Assembly: GCF_025566985.1 (NCBI RefSeq)
Contig: NZ_JAOQJD010000023.1
Location: 1-11,648, forward strand
DNA from: Aedoeadaptatus acetigenes
Lineage (GTDB): Bacteria; Bacillota; Clostridia; Tissierellales; Peptoniphilaceae
Length of the DNA stretch: 11,648 nt
Direction: 5' to 3'
Shown: positions 1-6,750 of the stretch, one piece after another
How positions within the stretch are numbered: the first letter of the stretch is position 1
Layout of the letters: each line of letters opens with the position of its first letter
Made by a program: the position numbers and the translations under genes
Notes under the pieces: model-generated
Database searches by the model: none
The model's input: the letters and a program-made list of their open reading frames with translations, nothing else
What the model was told of the DNA's origin: nothing

Positions 1-4
1 GCAT
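1..4 (-). CDS. Start of an unidentified gene running off the left edge
   Basis: Only the first codon is inside the window: an ATG reading leftward at 4-2. It is inferred from an excellent ribosome binding site, AAGGAGG at 16-10 on the minus strand, five bases before the ATG. The product cannot be told. It is separated from the FMN lipoprotein gene by the hairpin at 66-100, so it is probably a separate transcription unit in the same direction. Confidence 0.5.
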
Positions 5-24
5 GGCGGCCTCCTTTTTTCTCT

Positions 25-60
25 ATTTTACTATAATTGAGTGGCTTAAAGCGGTTTTAA
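25..60 (-). promoter_or_regulatory. Possible promoter of the left-edge gene
   Basis: On the minus strand an AT-rich stretch contains TATAGT (35-30), a 5/6 match to a -10 box, shortly before the AAGGAGG at 16-10. Upstream TTAAAA (60-55) is a poor -35 candidate at a too-long 19-nt spacing. A short inverted repeat, CTTAAA (45-50) and TTTAAG (56-61), sits in the -35 region and could be coincidence or a small operator. Weak call, made mainly because a terminator precedes it and a gene start follows. Confidence 0.3.
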
Positions 61-65
61 GACAC

Positions 66-100
66 AAAAAGGGAGGGTGAATCGGTTGATTCACCCTCCC
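66..100 (-). terminator. Intrinsic terminator of the wall-polymer/tkt operon
   Basis: A perfect 13-bp stem (71-83 with 88-100) closes a 4-nt loop. On the minus strand it is followed immediately by TTTTTGTGTC, a good U-tract. It lies about 40 nt past the stop of the FMN lipoprotein gene and so ends the long leftward operon. On the plus strand the following T-run is short (TTTG), so it is mainly a leftward terminator. Confidence 0.85.
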
Positions 101-115
101 TTTGTCATCACTCTG

Positions 116-144
116 GGACCTCTTTATGCAGAGGTCCTCTTTTA
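116..144 (+). terminator. Second hairpin, better placed for rightward transcripts
   Basis: An 8-bp stem, GGACCTCT (116-123) with AGAGGTCC (130-137), encloses a 6-nt loop. On the plus strand it is followed by TCTTTTATT; on the minus strand no U-run follows. It could stop antisense transcription from the left, or act as a 3'-end stabilising hairpin for the leftward mRNA, since it lies right behind the lipoprotein stop codon. Confidence 0.4.
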
Positions 145-501
145 TTGCCCGGCTTTTTGCAGGGCGTCGGCGACGGCGGCTCGTAAACCCGCCGATGTTT
201 CCGTGGCACCGGCAATGCCGTCGACCATGGCGGTGTTTTTCCGCGCCATGGCTCCGGGAAGTTTTTCCAAGGCACTTTCCGCCTGGGGCACCTGCTCCGT
301 CGACTCGCCATGGCTTATGACGGCGATGTCTGACATGCGCCCGCCCTCGATGACGACGCGAAGGACGATGGGTTCCTTTTCGTTGTAGCCCTTTCCCCGC
401 CCTTCGTAGGTGCCGTCTTTGTAGGCGTTTTTTTCGGTGCAGCCGCACAAACTCATCGCGAGGGCCAAGAGCAAAACCGCAATTTTTCTTCGGGCCGTCA
501 T
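142..501 (-). CDS. FMN-binding domain lipoprotein
   Basis: This is a 119-residue exported lipoprotein. A lysine/arginine-bearing N-terminus and hydrophobic stretch (about 7-18) lead to the lipobox L18-C19-G20-C21, so Cys21 would be lipidated after signal peptidase II cleavage. The rest matches the small FMN_bind domain: an N-terminal DGTYEGRGKGYN segment, then DGIAGATETSAGL at about 94-106. In this family (RnfG/NqrC-like domains, PplA-like lipoproteins) the flavin transferase ApbE links FMN through a phosphoester to the Thr of the [S/G]AT motif, here probably Thr100. The protein would therefore carry flavin outside the cytoplasmic membrane and act in extracytoplasmic electron transfer; its partner is not in the window. 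The ATG overlaps the tkt stop by one base (TAATG), implying translational coupling. Family assignment is fairly secure; the physiological role is inference. Confidence 0.82.
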   Translation of the reverse strand: MTARRKIAVLLLALAMSLCGCTEKNAYKDGTYEGRGKGYNEKEPIVLRVVIEGGRMSDIAVISHGESTEQVPQAESALEKLPGAMARKNTAMVDGIAGATETSAGLRAAVADALQKAGQ

Positions 502-2492
502 TACTTGCGGCTCTTTAAATAAGCCTTCGCTTCTTCCGTCACGGTCTCTGTGGTTAAGCCGAAGCGTTTAAATACTTCCGAGGCCTTGCCCGAGGCGCCG
601 AAGGAATGCATGCCGATGGCCAAACCGTCGAGACCGATGTATTTGTACCAGCCCATGGTCGTTGCCGCTTCCACGGAAATTCGGTTGCGCATTGCCGAGG
701 GAAGCACGGCTTCTTTGTATTCCTCAGGTTGTTCGTCGAAAAGTTCTTGAGAAGGCATGCTGACTACTCGCACGCCGTGGCCTTCTTTTTCAAGGGCTTC
801 GGCGCTTTCCAGAGCCAAGTGCACTTCGCTGCCCGTGGCGATAAAGATGAGATCCAGCGCATTGGCTTCTTTTTTCACCACGTAACCGCCTTTCAGTGCG
901 TCCTTGGAAGAGCCTTCAAGCTCCGGCAGGGTTTGACGGGTGTAGATCATGCTCACGGGTTTGGATTCGCTGTGCATGGCCACGTACCAGGCGGCGGCCA
1001 CTTCCGTGGAATCCGCCGGACGGAAGGTGATCATATTGGGAATGGAACGAAGCATGGCCAGATGCTCGATGGGTTGATGGGTGGGGCCGTCTTCGCCGAC
1101 GCCGATGCTGTCGTGGGTGAAGATATAGGCCGTTGGAATGCCCATGAGGGCGGCGAGACGCAGTTGGGGCTTCAGATAGTCGCTGAAGACCAGGAAGGTG
1201 GCGCCGTAGGATCGGAAGCCGCCGTGGAGATAGATGCCGTTCACGATGGCACCCATGGCGTGTTCTCTGACGCCGAAATTAATGTTTCCGCCCGGACGAT
1301 TGTCCACGCTGTATTGGCCCTCGCCCTTCATGTCGCTCTTGTTGGAGGGGCCCAAGTCGGCGCTTCCGCCGAAGAGATTGCCCATGCCGGCGGCGACCCG
1401 TTGCAGGACTTCGTGGGAGCTTGCCCGCGTCGCCATGTCTTTTTCAACGGGCGCCCAGTAAGCATCTTCGTCCATAAAGGAGAGATCCTGTTTCTTCGTG
1501 TCGTAGCTTGCCAGGAAGGCGTCGTATTTTTGCGGGAAGGCTTCTTTGTATTTTTCTTCCAATTCCTTCCAGGCGTCGTAGACCTTGCGCTTTTCTTCCA
1601 GCTTTTCGTCGACTAAGGCCTTCACTTCGTCTGCCACGGCAAAGGGTGCCACGTCGTAACCTAATTTTTCGCGGGTGGCTTGATTTTTTTCTTCGCCGAG
1701 GGGAGAGCCGTGAACGCCGGCGGAGCCTTCCAGGGGCGAACCGTAGCCAATGGCGGTTTTAATTTCGATCAATGTGGGTTTGATCTTTTCCTGTTTTGCC
1801 GATTCCACGGCCCGGGTAATGGCCTCGATGTCCGTGCCGTCTTCCACGGTGAGCACTTGCCAGCCTAAGGCGCGGTAGCGGGCGGCGATGTCTTCTTTAA
1901 AGGACAGTTCCGTGTTTCCCTCGATGGTAATGTTGTTGGAGTCGTAGAGAACGATCAGCTTGCCCAGCTCCAGGGTCCCGGCGATGGAGGAGGCTTCGTT
2001 GCTCACGCCTTCCATTAAGTCGCCGTCGCCGCAGAGGACGTAAGTATAGTGGTCGATAAAGTCGTAACCCGGCTCATTGTAGATGGCGGCGAGGCGAGTT
2101 TCCGCCATGGCAAAGCCCACGGCGGTAGAGATCCCGGCGCCTAAGGGGCCGGTGGTGGTTTCCACGCCGGCAGTGTGGCCGTATTCCGGATGGCCCGGAG
2201 TCTTCGAATCCAGTTGACGGAAATTCTTTAAATCATCCGCGTCCAGACCCAAACCGAAAAGGTGGAACAAAGAATACAAGAGGGCGCTGCCGTGGCCGGC
2301 GCTTAAAATAAAGCGGTCGCGATTGGGCCACAGGTGATCCTCGGGATCGAAATTCAACGTATTGGCCCACAAGGCCCAAGCCATAGGCGCCGCGCCTAAG
2401 GGCAGGCCCGGGTGACCGGAATTGGCTGCATCGATTTGGTCGATGGAAAGTGCCCGCAAGGTATTGACCGCGAACTGTTCGTTATGATTCAT
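501..2492 (-). CDS. tkt: Transketolase
   Basis: This is a full-length (663 aa) thiamine diphosphate-dependent transketolase, moving two-carbon ketol units in the non-oxidative pentose phosphate pathway. All hallmark segments are visible: SGHPGLPLG at 25-33, GPLGAG at 115-120, the ThDP/metal motif GDGDLMEGVSNEAS at 155-168 with N187 downstream, and the pyrimidine-domain segment GVREHAMGAI with catalytic Glu410. The segment HDSIGVGEDGPTHQPIEHL (460-478) belongs to substrate binding. The C-terminal domain is complete. The start has GAGGAGG seven to eight bases upstream and overlaps the end of tagA by 11 nt. Placement inside a wall-polymer operon is unusual but the enzyme looks ordinary. One possible reason is supply of sugar phosphates; another is simple readthrough. 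Cytoplasmic. Confidence 0.96.
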   Translation of the reverse strand: MNHNEQFAVNTLRALSIDQIDAANSGHPGLPLGAAPMAWALWANTLNFDPEDHLWPNRDRFILSAGHGSALLYSLFHLFGLGLDADDLKNFRQLDSKTPGHPEYGHTAGVETTTGPLGAGISTAVGFAMAETRLAAIYNEPGYDFIDHYTYVLCGDGDLMEGVSNEASSIAGTLELGKLIVLYDSNNITIEGNTELSFKEDIAARYRALGWQVLTVEDGTDIEAITRAVESAKQEKIKPTLIEIKTAIGYGSPLEGSAGVHGSPLGEEKNQATREKLGYDVAPFAVADEVKALVDEKLEEKRKVYDAWKELEEKYKEAFPQKYDAFLASYDTKKQDLSFMDEDAYWAPVEKDMATRASSHEVLQRVAAGMGNLFGGSADLGPSNKSDMKGEGQYSVDNRPGGNINFGVREHAMGAIVNGIYLHGGFRSYGATFLVFSDYLKPQLRLAALMGIPTAYIFTHDSIGVGEDGPTHQPIEHLAMLRSIPNMITFRPADSTEVAAAWYVAMHSESKPVSMIYTRQTLPELEGSSKDALKGGYVVKKEANALDLIFIATGSEVHLALESAEALEKEGHGVRVVSMPSQELFDEQPEEYKEAVLPSAMRNRISVEAATTMGWYKYIGLDGLAIGMHSFGASGKASEVFKRFGLTTETVTEEAKAYLKSRK

Positions 2493-3297
2493 GAGATCCT
2501 CCTCTGTTTTCTTTTACGACGGTGACCGCCTTTTTGTTTCTTGCTATGGTCCATAAGAATTTCGGAATGGCCATTTGCCGCCCGATGCGGGAAGGATTTT
2601 TTAACAGGCGATAAAACCATTCCAGGTGGAGCCGAATGAAAATATCCGGCGCCCTCTTGGCTTTTCCCGCAAGCACATCCAAGACGCCGCCGTTTCCGAT
2701 GGCCACGACGATGTTTTCGAGCTTGTCTCGATTGTTCAAAATAAACTGTTCCTGTTTAGGAAAGCCCAGTCCCACGAAGAGAATCGACGCGCCGCTTTCG
2801 TTGATTGCGCGGATCACTGCCGCCTCTTCTTCGGAATTTTCGTAGCCGCGGTGCGCACCTTTAAAATACCCGTGGTGCTCTGCCGCGACAATGGGCCCGT
2901 ACTTCTCTTCTACCCGTTTTTTCGCTTCCGCCGCCACATTGGGCTCGCCGCCTAAAAAGAAAATCCGCTCGTTTTTCTCTTTGGCCAGCTCCAAAAGGTA
3001 AATGGACAAATCGTAGCCGGTGACGCGCTCCTCCAAAGGATGGCCCCCCATTTTCGAGCCGATGATAAGACCGATGCCGTCGGGCACCACGAGATCCGCC
3101 TCATTCATTACCGCCGCTTTTTCGGCGTCGTCTCTTAAGGCCATGACGATTTCCGTGTTGGGCGTAAAGATCCAGTGAAAGCCGCCTTCGTCCAGAAAAC
3201 CGGATAAGATCTCGCGACTCTCTTTTTCGCTCACGGGATCCACCACGGTGTTAAAGATTTTGATCTTGTCCTTAGGATTGTAAAAGGTCGAAGACAT
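2482..3297 (-). CDS. tagA: WecG/TagA/CpsF family glycosyltransferase
   Basis: This is a 271-aa GT26-family enzyme. Characterised members (TagA, WecG) transfer N-acetylmannosamine, or another sugar in CpsF relatives, from a UDP donor to an undecaprenyl-diphosphate-linked GlcNAc, the committed linkage step of wall teichoic acid or related polymers. Signature segments are TPNTEIVMAL (45-54), VPDGIGLI (71-78), ERVTGYDL (90-97), FFLGGEP (113-119), VGLGFPKQEQFI (175-186) and GNGGVLDVLAGKAKRAP (201-217). Thr47, Asp73 and a Gln at 182 or 184 are candidates for the Thr/Asp/Gln active-site set described for TagA. The C-terminal LEWFYRLLKNPSR (225-237) is the appendage thought to dock on the membrane and complete the active site. 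AGGAGG lies ten bases before the ATG. The gene overlaps csaB by 26 nt and tkt by 11 nt. The exact donor sugar cannot be read from sequence. Confidence 0.93.
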   Translation of the reverse strand: MSSTFYNPKDKIKIFNTVVDPVSEKESREILSGFLDEGGFHWIFTPNTEIVMALRDDAEKAAVMNEADLVVPDGIGLIIGSKMGGHPLEERVTGYDLSIYLLELAKEKNERIFFLGGEPNVAAEAKKRVEEKYGPIVAAEHHGYFKGAHRGYENSEEEAAVIRAINESGASILFVGLGFPKQEQFILNNRDKLENIVVAIGNGGVLDVLAGKAKRAPDIFIRLHLEWFYRLLKNPSRIGRQMAIPKFLWTIARNKKAVTVVKENRGGSHES

Positions 3298-4372
3298 GCT
3301 TCACATTCCTCCTGCTTTTTTCCAAGAGCACCCGGTGCTGGGCTTCCAGGCGCACCCGCTCCTCGTTCCGCTTGCGGTACATGGCCACCACGGCATTTAG
3401 GAGCTTTTTCTCATCCATGCCCTCGGCCTGAATGTCGGCGTCGATGGAGAGAGATTCCAGTTGAGCCTTTACCTTGGGATCGTAGACGATGCCCACCGCC
3501 GGCGTTTTCGACGTGACGGCATAGATCAAGGCGTGGAGGCGCATGCCGATTAACAGATCGCACAGGCCGATGATCCCTTCCATTTCTTCCACGCCGTAAT
3601 TGCCGCTTAGGACGTGGCAGTGGTTCTTGTGCACCATTTTCGCCTTAATCCCCTCGGCGAAATGTTTGTCTTCCGGATAGTGCAGAGGCGTAAATAGTAT
3701 TTCGAGGCCCAATTCTTCGTGGGCGCGGTCGGCGACGTAGGCGATTTTCGACGCCAGTGCCGGGGCCTTTTTCCACTGACGCACGGCGATAGCCAGAAAT
3801 TGCTTGTCCGGGTCGATGCGCTCTTCCCTGAGGATCGCTCTCGCCGCTTCCCTGCTGATGCCTTCGATGCCGTAGACGGGATCGGCGGTGACTTCCACCG
3901 GCGGCACCTTCACGCCGATCTCTTCAAGGACCTTGGCGCTGTCCGCGTCTCTCAGGGTAATGTAATCCACCTTGTTTAAAATGCGCGCCGTCAATCTTCG
4001 GTTCAGGGATTTGTGAATGGGCCCGACGCCGTTGGCGTAGACGTAGATCTTTTTGCCCATGCGCTTGGCCAGGGCCATGACGCCCAGGTAGTAATACAAA
4101 CTCCTGGAAGAAGTCTCGTCCTGGAGGAGGGACCCGCCCCCGCTGATCAAGAGATCCGTCCCCATCAGGGCCTTCTTCACGGATTTGTAGTGAAAGCGCT
4201 GGGTTGCGTTCACGCCGTAGAGCCGGCGGGTTCTCGGCGGATCGTAGGAGAGAACATTTAGTTGTACGGTTGGATCACAGGCTCTGATGTCCGCTACGAT
4301 GGCGTGTAAAATCGCGTCGTCGCCGCTGTTATCGAAGCCGTAATAGCCGCTAAATAAAACTTTCTTTCCCAT
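3272..4372 (-). CDS. csaB: Polysaccharide pyruvyl transferase CsaB
   Basis: This is a 366-aa protein of the polysaccharide pyruvyl transferase family, best matching CsaB. That enzyme adds a ketal-linked pyruvate from phosphoenolpyruvate to a sugar (typically ManNAc) of the secondary cell wall polymer, creating the ligand for SLH-domain surface proteins. Family features are the N-terminal SGYYGFDNSGDDAIL (8-22), SGGGSLLQDETSSRSLYYYLG (77-97), VYANGVGPI (111-119), TADPVYG (162-168) and, in the C-terminal half, GMRLHALIYAVTSKTPAVGIVYDPKV (276-301) with the conserved RLH. Two Rossmann-like halves, no membrane segment, probably cytosolic or peripheral. An AAAAGGA precedes the ATG by about nine bases. 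It overlaps the ligase-like gene by 23 nt and tagA by 26 nt, so the enzymes are likely made together. No SLH-domain protein is in the window, so the binding partner is inferred. Confidence 0.93.
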   Translation of the reverse strand: MGKKVLFSGYYGFDNSGDDAILHAIVADIRACDPTVQLNVLSYDPPRTRRLYGVNATQRFHYKSVKKALMGTDLLISGGGSLLQDETSSRSLYYYLGVMALAKRMGKKIYVYANGVGPIHKSLNRRLTARILNKVDYITLRDADSAKVLEEIGVKVPPVEVTADPVYGIEGISREAARAILREERIDPDKQFLAIAVRQWKKAPALASKIAYVADRAHEELGLEILFTPLHYPEDKHFAEGIKAKMVHKNHCHVLSGNYGVEEMEGIIGLCDLLIGMRLHALIYAVTSKTPAVGIVYDPKVKAQLESLSIDADIQAEGMDEKKLLNAVVAMYRKRNEERVRLEAQHRVLLEKSRRNVKHVFDLLQS

Positions 4373-5720
4373 AACATTCCATCCTTTTCTCCCCTTGTTC
4401 CGCGGAGAGATGTCTTTTACAAATACGTACCAGAGCGAAGGAAATGGCCAACAGGAGCCAGAAGGTGGTGGTGATCTTGGTCATGTAGAAGATGTTTTCA
4501 AACATGCCGTGAAAAAGCATACCGGCAAAGGAGGCGCAAAGGGCCGCTCCCATGATTTTCACGTATCTGTCTTCGCTCTTTAAGGGGTAGCGGGCCAAAT
4601 TAACGAAAATGCTCACCATAAAGATAATGAACAGGATAAATCCGATCAGACCCATTTCCGCAAAGACCTGCAAAAAAGTATTGTGGGCGTGGTAAATGGG
4701 CATGGTGCGAATGTATTGCTCGAAGACCATTTTAAAGGGCAAGTGGCCCAGGCCCAGGCCGACGATGAAGTGATCGCGGATCACCGCCTCGGTAATCTCC
4801 CAAATTTTGAAGCGATAGGAGGTGGACGAGTCGGCAAAATTAAAAATCGTCATAAAGCGATTGACGATGCTTTCCGGTACCACAAACACTGCCGCCCCCA
4901 TAAGAGGGATGGCCAAGAGCAAGAGCTCTTTTCGCACGAGGCATATGAAGACAAAGGCCGCCACGGCGAGGCCCAGCCAGCCGCCGCGAGACATGGTCAT
5001 AAATAAAGACAAGACCTGCACGGCGAAGAGGAGCAAGAAGAAGATCCGCACGCCGTCCCGCTTCGTGGACCAAAACAGGCCCACGCAAAGGGGGATGGTC
5101 ATGACCAGGTACTCGGCGAAAATATTCGGATTGCCGAAGACCGAGTAGGCCCGGGCGCGAATGGCGCCGTTGGAGCTGGTGTCCACCCACTCCTTCTTAA
5201 TGTCCACGCCGACGACGTATTGGTAAATGCCCACCAGGGCCAGTAGCGTCGCCGCGCAAACCACGGCGACGATGACGCCGTGGAGCTGTTCTGTGGTCTT
5301 TACTTCGTTAATCAAAAAGATCAAGTACAGAAAGCCCGCCGTGTGAATGGCCAAATCCCGCAAAGAACCCATCAGGTAGACGGAAGTGGCCGTCTGAATC
5401 ACCATCAGGAGAAAGTACATGTAGGGCACCACTTCGTGACCGGCCACGATGAGGGGATCGTCTTTTTTAAAGAATTTTCTGAACAGATACAGGCCAAAGG
5501 TGCCGTATAGGAGCATGAGAACCAAGAGATCCGGCAAAAACACGTAGCCGAAGGTGGTAGCGATGAGACAGACCATGGGGTTTTCAAAAAAGACCATGAG
5601 CCCGATCAGGCCCGCAAAGAGCAAGACCACGAAGGGAATCTTAATGCTCAGGCCCACGCCGCCGATGACAAAGCCCAGAGCGAGCAAGAGGAGGGGATTG
5701 ATTTTTACGCGCGTTTCCAC
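4350..5720 (-). CDS. O-antigen ligase/polymerase-like membrane protein
   Basis: This is an integral membrane protein with about a dozen hydrophobic segments and the Wzy/WaaL (Wzy_C) layout: NPNIFAEYLV near the middle, SRGGWLGLAVA before the last third, and a large external loop ending in HAHNTFLQVFAEMGLIGF. Such proteins join or polymerise undecaprenyl-linked glycans outside the membrane. Here it is likely to polymerise the wall polymer or attach it to an acceptor. The preferred start is GTG at 5720, because AAGGAGGTG lies seven bases before it; this gives 456 aa beginning METRVKINPLLLL. A longer reading frame from an ATG at 5756 would add 12 residues without a comparable ribosome binding site and would translate the Shine-Dalgarno region itself. 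It overlaps the upstream gene by 16 nt and csaB by 23 nt. Ligase versus polymerase cannot be decided from sequence. Confidence 0.88.
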   Translation of the reverse strand: METRVKINPLLLLALGFVIGGVGLSIKIPFVVLLFAGLIGLMVFFENPMVCLIATTFGYVFLPDLLVLMLLYGTFGLYLFRKFFKKDDPLIVAGHEVVPYMYFLLMVIQTATSVYLMGSLRDLAIHTAGFLYLIFLINEVKTTEQLHGVIVAVVCAATLLALVGIYQYVVGVDIKKEWVDTSSNGAIRARAYSVFGNPNIFAEYLVMTIPLCVGLFWSTKRDGVRIFFLLLFAVQVLSLFMTMSRGGWLGLAVAAFVFICLVRKELLLLAIPLMGAAVFVVPESIVNRFMTIFNFADSSTSYRFKIWEITEAVIRDHFIVGLGLGHLPFKMVFEQYIRTMPIYHAHNTFLQVFAEMGLIGFILFIIFMVSIFVNLARYPLKSEDRYVKIMGAALCASFAGMLFHGMFENIFYMTKITTTFWLLLAISFALVRICKRHLSAEQGEKRMECYGKESFI

Positions 5721-6265
5721 GACGCCACCTCCTTGTCGTGTAAAAGCAGACGCCACAGATGCCGAAATCCCTTCAAAGCATAGGAGCTTTTGGCGATTTC
5801 ATCGATGCCCTCTGCGATTCTGTACATAAAAAGGCCTGCGAGAAGAAAGAAAAGTCCCGAAATGCCCCAAAGGCTGCGGTGCAGTAAGGAGAGAATCAAC
5901 ACGCTTAAGCCGAAGCCCATGCTGATCATGCCCGTGGTTTTAAGGGCCGAATCCCAGGCGCGGTAGCTGTCCGCGATGTCAAAGCCCACGGAGGCGGACA
6001 CGGCGCCCGTCAGGCGAATGCGCACCCAGTGGGCGATGGTATTGAACAGGCGGTAAAAAAACCGAAGGATGCGAAAAAACAAGGTGCCGGCGAAGGCGGC
6101 TTCGGCCCCGTCCAGCATGTTTCGCGTCGCGGATGCCCGCCACTGTCTTTTTATCGCGCCGCCCACGGCCGCAAAAAAACCGTGAAGGAAACTGTGTTTA
6201 TACCAATTCTCCAATGCCCGCACGGCGGTAAGTAATCCTTGAATCAGTACACTGGATTGAATCAT
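5705..6265 (-). CDS. Unknown membrane protein in the wall-polymer operon
   Basis: I do not recognise this 186-aa protein. It has a basic, aromatic-rich, possibly amphipathic first half (WYKHSFLHGFF, IKRQWRA, FFRILRFFYRLF), a central Gly/Ala/Ser part, and two adjacent hydrophobic segments at about 112-128 and 131-150 separated by a very short turn. A charged tail follows, with IAEGIDEIAKSSYALKGFRHLWRLL at about 150-174. This suggests a hairpin of two membrane helices with both ends on one side and perhaps peripheral helices before them. The start lies two bases after the DUF4330 stop, behind GGGAAG, and the end overlaps the ligase-like gene by 16 nt. Co-translation points to a role in assembling, exporting or ligating the same polymer, perhaps as an accessory subunit of the ligase-like protein. 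That role is context-based inference only. Confidence 0.8.
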   Translation of the reverse strand: MIQSSVLIQGLLTAVRALENWYKHSFLHGFFAAVGGAIKRQWRASATRNMLDGAEAAFAGTLFFRILRFFYRLFNTIAHWVRIRLTGAVSASVGFDIADSYRAWDSALKTTGMISMGFGLSVLILSLLHRSLWGISGLFFLLAGLFMYRIAEGIDEIAKSSYALKGFRHLWRLLLHDKEVASWKRA

Positions 6266-6267
6266 AA

Positions 6268-6750
6268 TTACTTCCCGTCTTTAGTAATGCCTACGCAAAT
6301 GCCCGTAAATGCGGAGGTCTTGGTCTTGACGCGGTACTCGTTGCCCACGCGAATTTCTTCGCCGCCGACGACGTAAGACTTGTCCGATTCCTTAATATCT
6401 ACATTCACGTCCAGGTAGACGGAATATTTTTCCGGCACCGGCGCGTTCACCCACTGCCCTTCATATTCCACGGCATCTTCATAGGGACGCACAGTTTTTC
6501 CGGTGATTTTACCCATGAAAATACCTTTGTCGTAGCTGTAAAGATCCTGACCTTCGGTGATGTTTTCTACCGTGGGCGTGCGCACATTGTCCACGAGGAA
6601 GGTCATTTTTCCCTTGGACGTGCTTTCCACGGCAATGGACGAATCTTTAAAGCGAGAGACGCCGCCGACGATGGCGACGATGAGTATGAGCAAGAACAGG
6701 CAGTCGATGACATTGATCTTGCCGAAGAGTTTTCCTTTTTTATCGATCAT
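6268..6750 (-). CDS. DUF4330 family membrane-anchored protein
   Basis: This 160-aa protein has the typical DUF4330 opening, MIDKKGKLFGKINVIDCLFLL. A short cytosolic N-terminus is followed by one membrane helix at about 14-31 and an external beta-rich domain of about 125 residues. In that domain VRTPTVENITEGQDLYSYDKGIFMGKI and VGGEEIRVGNEYRVKT are recognisable as the family pattern. The molecular function of the family is not known to me. In Bacillota it is often found beside wall-polymer glycosyltransferases, as here. AAAGGAG sits six bases before the ATG, and the start overlaps the end of the GT4 gene by 11 nt. Its external domain could be a periplasm-like scaffold or regulator for the neighbouring ligase-like protein; this is speculative. 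Confidence 0.85.
   Translation of the reverse strand: MIDKKGKLFGKINVIDCLFLLILIVAIVGGVSRFKDSSIAVESTSKGKMTFLVDNVRTPTVENITEGQDLYSYDKGIFMGKITGKTVRPYEDAVEYEGQWVNAPVPEKYSVYLDVNVDIKESDKSYVVGGEEIRVGNEYRVKTKTSAFTGICVGITKDGK

Noticed and set aside
23..448. A 141-codon minus-strand frame and plus-strand frames across the FMN lipoprotein
   Set aside because: They are Arg/His-rich shadow frames of the lipoprotein gene and run through the terminator hairpins at 66-137.
606..1616. A 336-codon open frame on the plus strand inside tkt
   Set aside because: It is antisense to a fully conserved transketolase. Its His/Val/Phe-rich composition is typical of a shadow frame in GC-rich wobble coding, and it has no convincing ribosome binding site.
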